Origin: Aphanomyces cochlioides
Taxonomy: Eukaryota; Oomycota; Saprolegniomycetes; Saprolegniales; Verrucalvaceae
Assembly (NCBI GenBank): GCA_019828595.1
Contig: JAHQRK010000005.1
Location: 744,001-808,000 of the forward strand
Direction of reading: 5' to 3'
Length of the DNA: 64,000 nt
Shown piece after piece: positions 12,404 through 23,743 of this stretch (positions are counted from its first letter, which is position 1; each line of letters begins with the position of its first letter). The notes beneath the pieces were generated by a model. The model worked only from the letters and a program-made list of their open reading frames with translations. It ran no database searches and was not told the origin of the DNA. A program made the position numbers and the translations under genes.

Positions 12404-14259
12404 TTACTCCGGCTGATTAGTCAACATGATGGATCTACAAGTTCAAGTGAGATCTTTGTTTGAATTGAAGCAAACTTACCCGCAAGCGCGCCAAAGTTTT
12501 GAAGGCAAGTCCAACCAAGTTGAAATTCAACTACAAAAATCAAGAAAAATCGACAATTCAAGGGTGAATTACGAAATTAAAAAATTGGGCAGCGCTTCGC
12601 ACAAAATCGGCGAGGTTTTTCGGAAAGACTTGGTGATATTCGCCAACTTCGCTTGAAAAAGCAAGAAAAAAACAAGCTAAGCACAAAAGTCAAGCAAAAA
12701 CAAAGGAAACAACTTACGAAGTTGGTCGAATGGACCGCGGATGGCTGGCCCGGCGTAGCCAATTCCCACCTTCTTGGACGCGTCGACGACGAATCATCGG
12801 CGCCAAAATGGGCGACCGGTCGCAAAAATCGCTCGCTCGCTCGCTTTCCTAAACAAGTCATACCAGCAAGCACGAGATACAAACCAAGCCAAATCGCTGA
12901 AGTCTTCCTTGAAGCCCCGGGGCATCCCCTTGAGAAAAAGTCCCAAGGGTTGAAATTCGCGGCCGAAGCCACGACTCGACGGCGGCAAAGTAAAAAGGCA
13001 ACGCGCCCTCAAGAAGTATCCGGGTAGGGGGACTACCAACTGGCCTAGGAGCGATCGGAGGTATCCCCCCTCGTCACACCCCACAGCCAGCTTTTTTCGG
13101 CACTCCAAGCGACACGCTGGCGACTCCACAAAAGCAGAGCCGACTTGGAAAAAAGTCTTCGCGCTTTTCTTCCTTGAACGCCTTTGACGCCTTCTTCTCA
13201 AAAGCCAGCCGAATCAAACCACGAGCAGAAAGACGGGTGAGGACCTGCGTCCCGACACTCACGAACGGACGGAGATTTGACCGCTCGCTATTCGCTCTAG
13301 CTGGCTCTTGTTCTTGAACGCCTTGAATCTTGTCTTCCTTGAAGCCCATCGCCTTCTTCAGCCATCGTGTATCGCGGTCGCACCCAACGCACCCATGGCA
13401 GATCGCACCCACGGCAAGTCGCACCCACGGCAAGTCACACGAGCGTCGGCATAGCAAGCGGCAAAAACACGGCAGCACGGACACGGTAGCGGCAACAACG
13501 ATACGGCACAGCAAGCGACCACAGCAGCAGCAACACGGTACACCAAGCGGCAACAACAGCACAACACGACCACGAACAGCAACATCAGCGGCCAAACGAA
13601 GCAGCAGAGCGACAGCATCACGGCGGCATGGCAGCGGCAAAATTGGAAAATGGCCAAGGAACTTTTCAAAACATCCTCAAGGAAGTTATCCGCCACTCAA
13701 ATTTTCAAGTCCGGCAAGAAAAAAATCCAGTGAACTTCCTCTGGCAAGACCATACAAACATCAAGACACGATCAACGACCCAAGAACATGCGACAACAAG
13801 GCACCCATGACGACTGCACAATCGACGGTGACGCACCAACGTTCAACGACGATGGCACTTTGCGACAAGAAAAAATCCAGTGGAAGATTAGTTCACACAT
13901 CATCTGGTGCCAATGGTCCTGTCCAAGATTAGTCAAAGCAACATGTGGACGTTCTGAAGCCAGTCCAAGATTACTCCACACCCATCTGACGTCGAAGACA
14001 AGACAAGTCTGTCTCATGTCCACATCACCCAAGACCATTCATGTTGTTACACGACATGAAGACCACAATCGACAGCACATGGGACGTGTCAAGAAGCCAA
14101 CTTTTACCTGTATCAACTGATACAACAAAAATCAAATTTCAAGAGGTAAATCTGCCTGCGTTCAAATCTCACAAGTACCAATATTATTCACTCAAGAGTG
14201 ATTAATGACGGTCATTATTATTTAGCGTATAATTAAATTCAATATACGCGATTGTACAC
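12404..14259 (+). other. Long 3' region of the LINE
   Basis: About 1.86 kb after ORF2 contains Lys/Gln/Arg-rich open frames on both strands but no recognisable domain. It includes CAGCGGCAACA-like low-complexity sequence (13380-13630) and a repeated segment caagaaaaaatccagtg (about 13725 and 13866). The end has no poly-A or obvious microsatellite. Treated here as 3' UTR. Confidence 0.6.
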
Positions 14260-14274
14260 TGAGCCATTCTCCCC
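14260..14274. repeat. LINE target-site duplication, right copy
   Basis: Exact copy of 5655-5669 (tgagccattctcccc), marking the 3' end of the LINE. The following 236 bases (14275-14510) hold nothing recognised. Confidence 0.9.
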
Positions 14275-14510
14275 ATTAAAAATACAGGAGACGTAAAGAA
14301 TACTTATAGCGGAACAAATTCAGGTCTACATTTTATAAATTGTATAAAATAATATGTTTGGGGTCATAGGAATTCAAAGGTAGATCATTCTTGATTCCTC
14401 TACATAAACAAAATGATTACCTCTTAAAATGAATGATTGTCAAAACTGAATCTTTGGTGCCTATTACAAATTGGTGGGATGTTTGCATGGATGTAAATTC
14501 ATTAAGCATT

Positions 14511-17193
14511 TTACATGTCGATTATGAAAAAGTCTAGAGTTCGTTGTATCTCACAGTGCGATTTCCACGCAAAGGAAATACTTGTTGTTCGGCATTCCGC
14601 CCTCGGCTTCGACTCACAAAAGTGTTTGAAGCACGAACCATACCAGGCAAAACCAGTCCAATGTCTGTAGCCACCTTCATAACATGGCAACAAACGCCAT
14701 CACGAGCCCAGTGTTGACATTGACACTTCAACAGCTCGGGTGCAGGAACTTGTTCAACAAGCCAACCTATTATGGTAAGTTAATAATGAAACATAGAGGA
14801 AATTTACCAAGTACGGGCTGATTGTGGAGTTCAAGTCGCCTCACATTTCTTGACACTGTGTTGCTCTTCGAGAAAGTCGTCTGCGTTTGAATTCCCTCGT
14901 CTTCGCCACCGGGAATATTTTGAGAGGGTGGTGTTTGCAACACCCACCAAGAGGGTGGCTGCCAACGCGGAATCGACGTCATTCGAAGCTGATTCTTTTT
15001 GCAAAGATTTTTGAAATGCTTCTTCATACGCTCGCTCACCACTGGACAAGTTGTCCATGGGATTGCTTCTTCAAAGACTTCTTGAATTAAGCGAGCAAAC
15101 TCTTGGATGAGAAAAGGTACGTGCTTTTTGACACGACCAACCACCTACCCAAAAATCACATCCTTCAACACGCGATTGAAGTGCTCATTTGGATTGTTGG
15201 TGTACGAGCAGCCACGATTGGTATGGAAAACCTGCCACTTCCAGAAGCGGTGTCCACGGTTGGTGGAGAATTCTTGACGGTAAGGCAACCAAGTGTTGAA
15301 AAAGTACGTGCGAAATTTTATCACTGCGCGACTAGTGTTCCACCTATCGTGCACCTCCAGCATGATGTTGTCCATTTCGCCTTGAGTTTGGGCCATGTGA
15401 ACAAGTAAATGTCAAATGACACGTCGCTCCATTCTTCACTTGAGAGCCCATGCCCTTTATCATAGCACTAGCAAATGTGGTGATTAAATATGGACAACGT
15501 TTACGTACATTTTTCAGGACATGGAAAAAGCACATTAAGTACTCAAGTTGGGGCAGCTCACGAGACAGTGTCCTTTCCATTCCCATGTATTGTGCCTTGT
15601 CCGCATCTCCCATGAGTCTTGTCGGTGCCCAGTTGAAGTGCAATAAAGTGTTGAACAGCTCCTTCAGTGATCTCAGAAGCCAGGCGACGTCAACGCTGTG
15701 ACGTGATGCATACACAAAGTAGGTGAAAAGATCCACCCATATCTGAGTAACCAAATACAAAGACTGGATAACCGCTCAAGTTTGTGGAGAACGTGGTGTC
15801 AATGTGACACACGACGTTGGTTCTAGGGTTGTTGACAACCACATCGCGATATTTCGTCATGAGTCCGACTGTTGTCAATCCTATGACATATGAGCATTAA
15901 CAACCGACAACAGTTCATACCGACACGAAAAGCTTGCATGCCGCCGTTGCCAACCTCGAAGCGACCGTCCACCTCGTCAACTCCAAATACGAACGGCCGG
16001 TGATCGTCTTGTTCTTCAACATTCACATTCAACTTCCACTTCATGAGTTGATCCACGGTGGCTGGTACTGTACTCTTGTTGCGCAAGTCCTTCGATCTGA
16101 TGTATGCTACCGCGTGTTGCACCTGCTTGAGAGTAGGGCACGGAAGTTGACCAAATCGACCCTGCATGCAGTATGCCTTCAACATCTTGAAAAGTGTCTT
16201 TGGCGTGTGCTTGGGATCTTCTTCGCCCCATATTTTGAGAGCGTTCTTCATAGCGTCAGTCACCTACAGCACAGATGAGGTTCGTACAAATAGGACAGAT
16301 TTACGTTGGGTGTCAAATGGACACCATCGTCATCCTGTGGGTGATTACCCAAATGATGACCGAGAAGGACAATCTTTGCACGCTGCGACAATGTGCATGT
16401 CGAAATTCGGTACGAGGCTCTGCACCTCAATTGTCCTTGTACATCCTCTTGAGGATGACAATGTGGACTGACACATCGAGTATACTGTGTTGTCATTGGA
16501 TGTGGCTTGGCAAACTCCAGTCCAGGTTCTTCGTGGTGCCAGTTGCAGTTGTTTGTGTTGGTATGAGTCACGCCATACCTTGGTACTATTGCCCTGAACT
16601 CGTCCAACGCCGCTACATCGATCGTTGCAATCAAGTCACCCATGTCAATGTGGAGAAAACACATCTGCTAGTTTCTGTATAAATACATCTGTGTTTCCTT
16701 CCAAAATTTATATTGCTTAGCCTATTATATATTTAGAAATATTAGATTGTACAGTAAATATTGTGTACGTCATTAGGTTTTATGTATGTCCCTGTTTGCT
16801 GACATCGTGAAAAAATATTAAGTATGAACAGTTATTGGAAACCTTCAGCTTCGAATTGACATCTTTCGGTCGTTTCATGTACTACTTCTATCAGTAAATG
16901 TGTAACTGTGTTCTCCTATAAATAGTACACTTACTATAATTATTAGCTAGTACTTACTAGTTTTAGTAGTATGTGTAGTCGAACATGCTGAATATTGAGC
17001 GATGTCATCACGCTGTTCTTGTCGGCTGTTTGCCAAAGCAGTGCATCATCTGGTTGAAGCTCCCATATGCATCGGGATTGATCCCAAGAATTAATAAAGT
17101 GGGGATGCCTGTAACATACATATGTTTTTCATGTTGACTTCGTCAATTCCTATGTGGTGTTCCACAAATTCTGTGTGACAGAATTTGGGTCTC
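14511..17193 (-). mobile_element. MULE element, right copy (longer, keeps SWIM end)
   Basis: Minus-strand copy of the element at 2802-5046, near-identical over 14949-17193, and extending a further 0.44 kb to the 3' end of the transposase gene. The 5' end at 17193 reads GAGACCCAAATTCTG on the minus strand, with the same terminal palindrome at 17165-17187. I could not find a matching terminal inverted repeat at the 3' side between 13.0 and 14.7 kb. The true 3' border is therefore uncertain and 14511 is only the approximate end of the gene. Confidence 0.85.
14534..16664 (-). pseudogene. MULE transposase with SWIM zinc finger, broken, right copy
   Basis: Same architecture as the left copy: a FLYWCH-like Cys/His region, a DDE core (HIDTTF, MGDADKA, FFHVLKN) and TNNPNEHF. 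It adds a C-terminal SWIM zinc finger (KCQCQHWARDGVCCHV, i.e. CxC...CxH). Introns of 40-41 nt fit at 16264-16304, 15881-15920, 15468-15508 and 14767-14807. The same frame breaks (near 15692 and 15385) and the same TAG (15145-15147) occur as in the left copy. One visible coding difference is Ser to Phe in the LIQEV(S/F)EEAIP stretch. MULE transposases cut and paste DNA through a DDE active site; the SWIM motif is usual at their C-terminus. Confidence 0.82.
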
Positions 17194-18613
17194 TTTTGTA
17201 TGCAAGCGGTGGGACGGCGCTTTGTCGCACGAGTTACTCTTGCTCGCGGTGGTTCTTGGAACGTTTCTCGAGCCGAGAGGATTAGTTTATCGCGTCAAGG
17301 TGGCCGCGGGAAGAAAGGAATGGTCGCAGGGAACGAGCTGAAGTCTCCAGAGTCCGTGGCGTCGACGTCGCGACGTACGAGACGAGGTTGGATGTGTGGC
17401 CAACCCCGCCCGCTGTCAAGATGGAATGCGTAGGAAAGACGACAGCGAGTAGCACATTCCATCACATGGCTTGACTGATCTGTGCTGAGCAACTGATAAT
17501 ACTGGCAGCACTCTCTGTGTATTCCCAGGACGATCTCGACCACCACCATTGCGCATTTCTCTCTCCTGTCGTCACGTAGCAACTTTGCATTTCAACCAAC
17601 AACTTGGTATGCGCCATGGACGAACTGGTCGAGGCGATATGGCGCAGCCGAGAGGAGATGGAAGGATGATATATCTTTGAGATCTTCACAGACTTAAAGA
17701 CGTGAACGACAGCATACTGGTACTCTGGCCATTATTGGAGCTGCCCACTGCTTCGTCCTTGGCGATAGTCGTCATGGAGATGGGATATCATCAACTCGTC
17801 AGAAGCTCCATCGACTCAAAGTTGCTTGAGATTCCATGTGCTTCCTACGGACGAGCTGTTAAACTACTGCCACGTGACGGCCACGCGTTGTTTGTGTGTT
17901 TCGTTGGGGGTCGACAGGCTCGCCCACGTCGAGAGATGTCATGAAACAAAGCAATGAGTGGCAAAGCATTACGAAAAAGATGTTTGGATCGAGATGGAGT
18001 TGACTGGGCCATGACAACCTCCCACCAGGTATCGAATCTTCTCCATGGCTTTCGTCAGCTTGTCGTCGCCATAAAGCAGCGTAGTCGTTGTGTCTAGACA
18101 CCAGAAAGTACCTCGATATCAGCCACTTTCACACAATCGCCATGACGGCCTAATCAACTCCATACCATTGATGCTGTGGCGTCACGTCTACAGTACTAGG
18201 CGACGCGAGCTGTTTGTGTGTAACCGATGCTTCTCGCCAGCTCTGCAGCTCTTTTTCCTGAGCGACATGACGTCAATCTCGTCCTCGATATCGAGTGAAC
18301 AGCACTCCCAACTAGCAAGAGAGGACGATCATTTCAACGTTTTCAAGATGGATGCCAACTGACGCCGTCGCTGCGTTTCTCATCTCACGTCTTTTATAAT
18401 TCCAGTAGATTTTGTGGCTACGAGGTGCTTCAATGTCGTCTTTCACTCGCTCCCACCTACAACATTCATGGTGCATGTCGTTGCTTGGATAAAGAGTGGG
18501 TTCGCCCGTGAACTCCAAATTTTTCACTCGTTGAACCCATCCATGTCAAACCCACTTGGGATTGTTCGAGCTTTCCACATGCTGCATATTGTCGTAAAGA
18601 GCATCGGCATCGC
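17194..18613. other. Region without a supported gene
   Basis: Several short open frames exist on both strands, but none has a recognisable domain, consistent splice structure or promoter-like motif. Confidence 0.5.
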
Positions 18614-18820
18614 ATGGGCAGCGCTCTTAGCCTCCCTTCAGCGCCAAAGCACTCGCTCGAGTCAACCAGCGTTGAAACCTCATCGCAGTCACTTGAGAGA
18701 GACCACGCTCGTGAGCTACCTCCCTCCAAGCTGGTCCACCATCTTGGCCATGGAACGATTACGGCCGTCCGCTACGTGCATGACAACAATCCTCTCTCAT
18801 GGGTTTCAAATGCGACTTGA
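18614..18820 (+). CDS. Small possibly N-myristoylated protein
   Basis: A 68-residue open frame starts at an ATG with MGSALSLPSAPKH, which fits the N-myristoylation consensus (Gly2, Ser6). It is Ser-rich, then KLVHHLGHGTITAVRYVHDNNPLSW. No family is recognised. It could be a chance ORF; the N-terminus is the only positive argument. Confidence 0.35.
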   Translation: MGSALSLPSAPKHSLESTSVETSSQSLERDHARELPPSKLVHHLGHGTITAVRYVHDNNPLSWVSNAT

Positions 18821-19296
18821 GTGTCAATAGAATCTTCAACTTATTATCCAAGTCCGTCCATATTGCATCCTACAATTCAGTCGCCGCTCATAATCAACTT
18901 TGGAGGATATCGGCATAAAGCTTATCCTCATACAGGCTATCTCACTTATACTCGCCGCTATCCACCATGGAGTTTAAATATATTGCAACCAACTCCATCT
19001 ACACCCTCATGAGCCTTCATTAGACTCTTAGCATTTTTTAATGATTTATGCTTGATAACTTGAAGATTCGTCCAAAATATCCCAGGATGGTCCAACTTGT
19101 GATGGAAACACGTTATGTTCTTCGTTGTTCCCTGGAGAAATTCAGTAGGAAACGACGTAGTAGCATCGAAGCAGGTCCACCATTTCTCTCTCTGGTGTTG
19201 CATGCGCTAAGATCTGGCGACACAATCAAGTCGACTTGATTCATCGTTGCAGCAATCATGGACTCACTCGCAGTTGGTCGACACTTTTGAATTTCA

Positions 19297-19764
19297 ATGA
19301 TGACTGCGAAAATGCCCATGACTACTGCGACGATGCCCATGGCGTTGCCTTTGGGTCGACCATACCGAGGCCAATGCAAGTACAAGGGCGGACGATGCCC
19401 CAACGAACGCACAATCAAATACACGGGCGAGCCACATACGCTGTGTGAAGCGCACCGCCTCCACCACAACAAGATCCAATGCAAGTCCGATACGAAGATG
19501 CGCCAGCTAAAGCGACTCATGGCGGAACGACAGAGTAAATCGATGGCATTGCCGCCCCGTCCTCGTAAAACCAAACCAGCAGCGACTGCGCCGTCGACCA
19601 TCACGGCGACGACGGCAGCGACAACTTCACTGCCGTCGTTGGACTTCTCGCCCGAGGAAATGTTTATCTTTATGGACATGATGGGCTTCGTCCAGTCGCC
19701 CTGCGAGAAATGGGAAGACACGACCGTCGTCTCGACAGACGTGCTCCATCTTCTGACCGTTTAA
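19297..19764 (+). CDS. Small Cys/His-rich (C3H-like) protein, tandem paralogue 1
   Basis: A 155-residue protein. Residues about 28-75 form a conserved block: CKYKGGRCPNER, then GEPHTLCEAHRLHHNKIQ, then KSDTKMRQLKRL. The spacing C-x6-C-x14-C-x2-H resembles CCCH zinc-binding modules such as the plant WRC domain or the KANL2-type C3H domain, followed by a basic helix. That suggests a nuclear nucleic-acid-binding role, which is inference. The C-terminus is low-complexity Thr/Ala followed by FSPEEMFIFMDMMGF, an acidic hydrophobic helix also found in paralogue 2. Paralogues lie at 20432 and 21512 on the same strand. Confidence 0.7.
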   Translation: MMTAKMPMTTATMPMALPLGRPYRGQCKYKGGRCPNERTIKYTGEPHTLCEAHRLHHNKIQCKSDTKMRQLKRLMAERQSKSMALPPRPRKTKPAATAPSTITATTAATTSLPSLDFSPEEMFIFMDMMGFVQSPCEKWEDTTVVSTDVLHLLTV

Positions 19765-20431
19765 CCCGCTAGACTGTAGCGTTGTACGATAAATATAAGT
19801 GTAGTCAGTGTGTCAGTGGCTTTAGAGCTCTTCACCATAACTAACTAGCGGTATAAACTCACTAGCTAGCCACCGTCAGTTTCAGATTTGAGCTTGTAAG
19901 TCATTTTAAAGTCTGTGGTTGAAATCTTTTCACCGGCGTTGTGGCATGTCATACCACGTTGAGAAGCCACTCGTTTGGGTGTTATTACGACGGTGTCGTC
20001 TTGTGCTTGGACTCGTTTGCGGCGCTGTCAACCATTCGCGTTTGAATCTACCAGCATTGAAAGTGGGATCCATACACTGTAAGCAACTACTGGATATTTC
20101 GCCAACATTTTTTGCTTGATTCTTGACACAGCTCTGAAGAAAAGAAAAGAACAAACGAGCGTCTTGATGGCGTCGTGGCGTTCTCGACTGGCCTTGAAAT
20201 AGCCTTCAGACGAGCACTTTGTCGTCGACAAAGCGATGGCTGGCCTTGTCCAGCGTGGCGAGTCTAGCAGTACGTATTAAGTACTTGGAAAAGTACCTAA
20301 TCGAGTAGTAGTACTCAATCCTGCACAAAAAATTCTTTCAGGTCCACAGGATGTAATTCCGATCAGAGATGTTCAATCTTTGCGCAAGCGTGGGGCAATC
20401 CATCTGACGGTGGATTTCATTTCCAAACTTG

Positions 20432-20851
20432 ATGGCTCTTGAGAACCACTTGGGGCAAAACAACCGACTGAGTCCATCGCCCAAGGTCGAGTGGCCCAAA
20501 CCAGCGTACCGCGGCAAGTGCAAATACAAAGGCGGCCGATGCCCCAACGAACGCACGCTCAGATACACTGGAGAAGTCCACACGCTGTGTGAAGAACACC
20601 GCTTGCGGCAAAACAAAATCCAATCGAAATCCGACACAAAGATGCGCCGATTCAAACGGCTCCTCGCGATGCGCAACAAAGGCAGCGAGGAGGACCACGC
20701 GACGACGCCAATCAAGACAGAACTCTCCCCGCCACACATTGATGACGTTATCCCACTGGTACCAACGCCAGTAGTGCCCCAAGGAGAGATTGTGAATGCA
20801 TTGTGTCCTGAAGAAATGCATATTTTTATCGAAATGATGGGAGTGGAGTAA
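20432..20851 (+). CDS. Small Cys/His-rich (C3H-like) protein, tandem paralogue 2
   Basis: A 139-residue protein. The core block YRGKCKYKGGRCPNERTLRY...HTLCEEHRLRQNKIQSKSD is nearly the same as in the gene at 19297, with all three Cys and the His kept. It ends with CPEEMHIFIEMMG, matching the tail motif of paralogue 1 (PEEM-IF-xMMG). The middle is a variable Pro/Thr linker. The ATG at 20432 is the first in frame. It probably arose by tandem duplication; the gaps between the three genes (about 0.7 kb each) show no similarity that I could see. Confidence 0.72.
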   Translation: MALENHLGQNNRLSPSPKVEWPKPAYRGKCKYKGGRCPNERTLRYTGEVHTLCEEHRLRQNKIQSKSDTKMRRFKRLLAMRNKGSEEDHATTPIKTELSPPHIDDVIPLVPTPVVPQGEIVNALCPEEMHIFIEMMGVE

Positions 20852-21511
20852 CCCAAGTCAATGGAGTCTGTGATTATGTGCTTTCAATTGCTCTCTCTCG
20901 CTCGCTCCCAAGCAACTCCAGCGCAACTCTCTCGATCCAATCCTCACATCAGATCGCTTTGACAGCAGTAGAACGAAGCCGCCACCTGCTGAGACCTTGC
21001 GGTGTATATAGCAATCGCTGGCAAAGCCTGTTTGTTGCGTTGTCGCATTGTACTTGAACCGAGCTTCGTTGCCGGGTCGTAGCTAGTCCAATATTGCTTG
21101 CTCGAGCATGGAATGCCAAATGGCACCATCAAGACCATCTCTGGAACTTTATCTCCGCGACCGAGCGACGTGATGGGAGTGAGTTTGAGTGATATCCATG
21201 CCAATACCGACAACAGTGACCTTGTCATCGATCTATCAGTACTTAATGAAGCTTCTGGCCTTGTCACCATCATCTAGAACACATTCCAAGCTGGTTTACA
21301 AGGCGAGTCTTTCATGTTTTAGCAAGCAGAGTCCGGAATTTGGACGAAAATTGACAGTGTTGGATGCAAGTTCGTCCAATGAAGGTCGTCAAATTGCACC
21401 ACATATCAACCGCAGGATGAAAAATTGAGTTCGTCCAGCGGGGACCCATGTCGCGCTCGACCAGAGAGAACGCAGATTGCAATTCCTGTCGAGAAGAGAC
21501 CAACACGCTCA

Positions 21512-21904
21512 ATGCAGCCGTGCATGGAACCAGCGAGAATTTCCATCCCTCAGATTGCGATGTCCTCCAACTACGCTCGTATCGCCCCCAAGCCACAAGA
21601 CGCGACCACCGCGACGAGAACGTATCGTGGGAAATGCCAGCATCGATCTGGTCGGTGTTTCAACGAACGCGCTCTCAAACGCGACGGCGGCGCGCATATT
21701 TATTGCGAGCAGCATCGACTCCACCACAATCGCATCCAGCGAAAGTCCGACACGAAATGGCGAGCTCTGAAGCGCCGACTGGCAAACCAAACTGTCGTGC
21801 CCAAGCAGGAACGTGGCCACGATCAGAATGAACCGCAAGGCTTGACGCTCAATTCCACCATGGAGAGCGACGTGAACTCTGTCTCTGAGGATGCAGCGAT
21901 GTAA
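21512..21904 (+). CDS. Small Cys/His-rich (C3H-like) protein, tandem paralogue 3 (divergent)
   Basis: The frame is open from 21425, with the first ATG at 21512 (130 residues). The core reads YRGKCQHRSGRCFNERALKRDGGAHIYCEQHRL, then NRIQRKSDTKWRALKRRL. It keeps the C-x6-C-x14-C-x2-H ligands and the N-x-IQ-x-KSDTK-x-R tail. The first half (YARIAPKPQ...) and the acidic C-terminus differ from paralogues 1 and 2, and the PEEM tail motif is lost. It is the most diverged member, and a spliced upstream exon is possible. Confidence 0.65.
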   Translation: MQPCMEPARISIPQIAMSSNYARIAPKPQDATTATRTYRGKCQHRSGRCFNERALKRDGGAHIYCEQHRLHHNRIQRKSDTKWRALKRRLANQTVVPKQERGHDQNEPQGLTLNSTMESDVNSVSEDAAM

Positions 21905-22070
21905 TTGAGTCATTATTCACACGTTATTCCGTCGAAGCTCTTCACAGCGCGATCGGCACGGAGCTTTCGCATGGAGTTTCCATGCACATGAGCTGGCCCT
22001 GCGGGGGATCAGCGCGCTCGTCGTGAAATCCATCGGAGACAGCTCATCAACCTTTCACCAAGTTGAACAG

Positions 22071-22328
22071 ATGGCTCTTCATCACCCTCTACGCAATGTC
22101 AACGATAGATTAGTTGTGCGATGGCCCACGAAGATCCATGCAGATCGACTGCCTTTGGCATGGAAGAGTGGCCCCCAGTGGATCGTTTCCTTCAAATTTT
22201 CCCTCGAACTAGCTCACTTTGACGGTTCGACGTTTCGACGGCCTCAAATGCAGCTCGAATGCATCCCCAGCGATGACAGACTCATCCAACAAGTGCTGCC
22301 TCCACAAAACTTGCTCAACATCTTCTGA
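22071..22328 (+). CDS. Unrecognised 85-residue ORF
   Basis: The open frame from ATG 22071 reads MALHHPLRNVNDRLVVRW ... PLAWKSGPQWIVSFKFSLEL ... VLPPQNLLNIF. It has ordered-looking composition but no family I can name. It follows the three Cys/His-rich genes on the same strand and could instead be part of a decayed gene. Confidence 0.25.
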   Translation: MALHHPLRNVNDRLVVRWPTKIHADRLPLAWKSGPQWIVSFKFSLELAHFDGSTFRRPQMQLECIPSDDRLIQQVLPPQNLLNIF

Positions 22329-22701
22329 ACTCGCAAGAAAACGAATCGACGGTGGGTCGCAGTAGTATCGCCAAGGATTTCCATGGACATCTTGGTCTCT
22401 GGCTTGCTCGGGATTTAACAACACAGGGGGCTACGCAGAGCTTGTCGGAAGCAGAGTGTATCTCTACGATGAGGTTCATCATTTTTTCCATGTCAAACGG
22501 GCGACGGATGAACTTTCCCCTCTCTCACTCCATGTTGGAATTCGAGTGCCCTCATCTGAACGGAAAATGGCGCTTTTTGGGGGTGCAGGGGTTGACAAAC
22601 CTCTATAATAAAATATTTTACTCTTAGAATTAATATCGGACTTCGCTCGTATTCCATCTTTCGGTTGCCGCCAAGGATCGCATTTTTCAACTTGATCCGG
22701 C

Positions 22702-23688
22702 ATGTCCTACTCGCTCCTCGCTTCAGTCCAATGGTACTTCCAAGGCCGTGCGCGCTACGGCAATCGTGGCTTCACGCATGCCCAAGAGAGATGGGCCAAG
22801 GAAGAGCCTCGAGATCTCTCGTCGCACCACTACGTTGTCACAGGAGCCAACAGCGGGATCGGCAAAGCTGTGGCCGAGCAACTAGCAGAAGCTGGGGCGC
22901 ATGTTCACATGGTTTGCCGTAATGCTGCGCGTGCTGAAGCCGCCAAGCAAAGCGTGATCACCAAAAGTCCAGATGCGTCGCGCATCCATCTCCACATTGC
23001 GGATTTGAGCAAGATTTCAGAAGTCAACCGCTTTGCTACCGAACTGTCGTCGGAACTTGACGTTCTCCATGGACTTGTCAACAACGCTGGCGTGCTCTTA
23101 GACAAACAAGTCATCACGGAAGACAATATCGAAAGTTGCCGAGCGGTTGCACTGCTCGGGACGTACCTCTTGACTGCTAAATTATTGCCACTGCTTCGTA
23201 AAGCCGAAGACGTGGGTCGTGTGGTCAACATGTCGAGTGGTGGCCAATTCTTAGTCTCGCTGGACCTTGACGATGTCCGTGGCGTCAATCATAAAGGCAA
23301 ATATGACGGCACGATGGCGTACGGCCAAGCTAAGAAGTGCCAAGTGGCCCTCAGCCGCCAATTTGCCCGACTGTTTCCTCTCGCGACATCAAACGTCGCC
23401 TTCAATTCCGTCAACCCTGGCTGGGCCATCACGAATGGCACGGAAGAATCACTCGAAGGTTTTACGAAATGGCACCGACACATGATGCGCGATGCGTACC
23501 AAGGTGCCGACACTGCCACTTGGCTGTGTACATCCAAAGCTGCCGCCGCACATTCAGGCCTCTTCTTCTTGGACCGAGAACCAGTGCGCACGGAAATGCC
23601 GCTCAGTGGCACAGGCTACACGGACGAAGATTTGGATCGTCTCTGGCGCATCTGTGCTGACATTTTCCAATTTGAACCAACGCTTTAA
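22702..23688 (+). CDS. Short-chain dehydrogenase/reductase (DHRS12/retinol-dehydrogenase-like)
   Basis: A single-exon SDR of 328 residues. An N-terminal 40-residue extension precedes the Rossmann fold. The cofactor loop is TGANSGIG (residues about 47-54), the structural motif NNAG is in LHGLVNNAGV, the catalytic Ser lies in VVNMSSGG, and the catalytic pair is YGQAKK (YxxxK). CRNAARAE after beta-2 suggests NADP(H) preference. The C-terminus (FLDREPVRTEMPLSG) resembles the DHRS12/RDH group, oxidoreductases acting on lipid or retinoid-like substrates. The actual substrate is unknown. No TATCCGG motif is found upstream. The next gene downstream (PEX7) is convergent. Confidence 0.9.
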   Translation: MSYSLLASVQWYFQGRARYGNRGFTHAQERWAKEEPRDLSSHHYVVTGANSGIGKAVAEQLAEAGAHVHMVCRNAARAEAAKQSVITKSPDASRIHLHIADLSKISEVNRFATELSSELDVLHGLVNNAGVLLDKQVITEDNIESCRAVALLGTYLLTAKLLPLLRKAEDVGRVVNMSSGGQFLVSLDLDDVRGVNHKGKYDGTMAYGQAKKCQVALSRQFARLFPLATSNVAFNSVNPGWAITNGTEESLEGFTKWHRHMMRDAYQGADTATWLCTSKAAAAHSGLFFLDREPVRTEMPLSGTGYTDEDLDRLWRICADIFQFEPTL

Positions 23689-23743
23689 AACTCTCCTAAT
23701 ATATGATAATGCACACTTATTCAGCTAAACGTTAGAATACTCC

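Larger units (their letters stand above)
5670..14259 (+). mobile_element. Non-LTR retrotransposon (LINE), about 8.6 kb, inactive
   Basis: The element is bounded by a 15-bp exact target duplication. Order: 61-bp 5' leader, ORF1 (5731-8284), ORF2 with endonuclease and reverse transcriptase (open from about 8235 to 12403), then a long 3' region (12404-14259) without a poly-A tail. It is full length but carries a frameshift in ORF1 and two TAG stops plus a frameshift in ORF2, so it cannot now move on its own. Its position in the loop between the two MULE arms shows it arrived after the inverted pair was formed. Confidence 0.93.

Noticed and set aside
13074..13932. Long Arg/Cys/Val-rich frames on both strands in the LINE 3' region
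   Set aside because: They arise from CGGCAA/CAGCAG-like low-complexity sequence, overlap each other on opposite strands and have no recognisable motif.
2792..17203. Idea that the whole 14.4-kb block is one giant transposon with 2.2-kb inverted ends
   Set aside because: The 10 bases outside each end (acccactgag and ttttgtatgc) do not match, so there is no target duplication. The LINE accounts for most of the interior.
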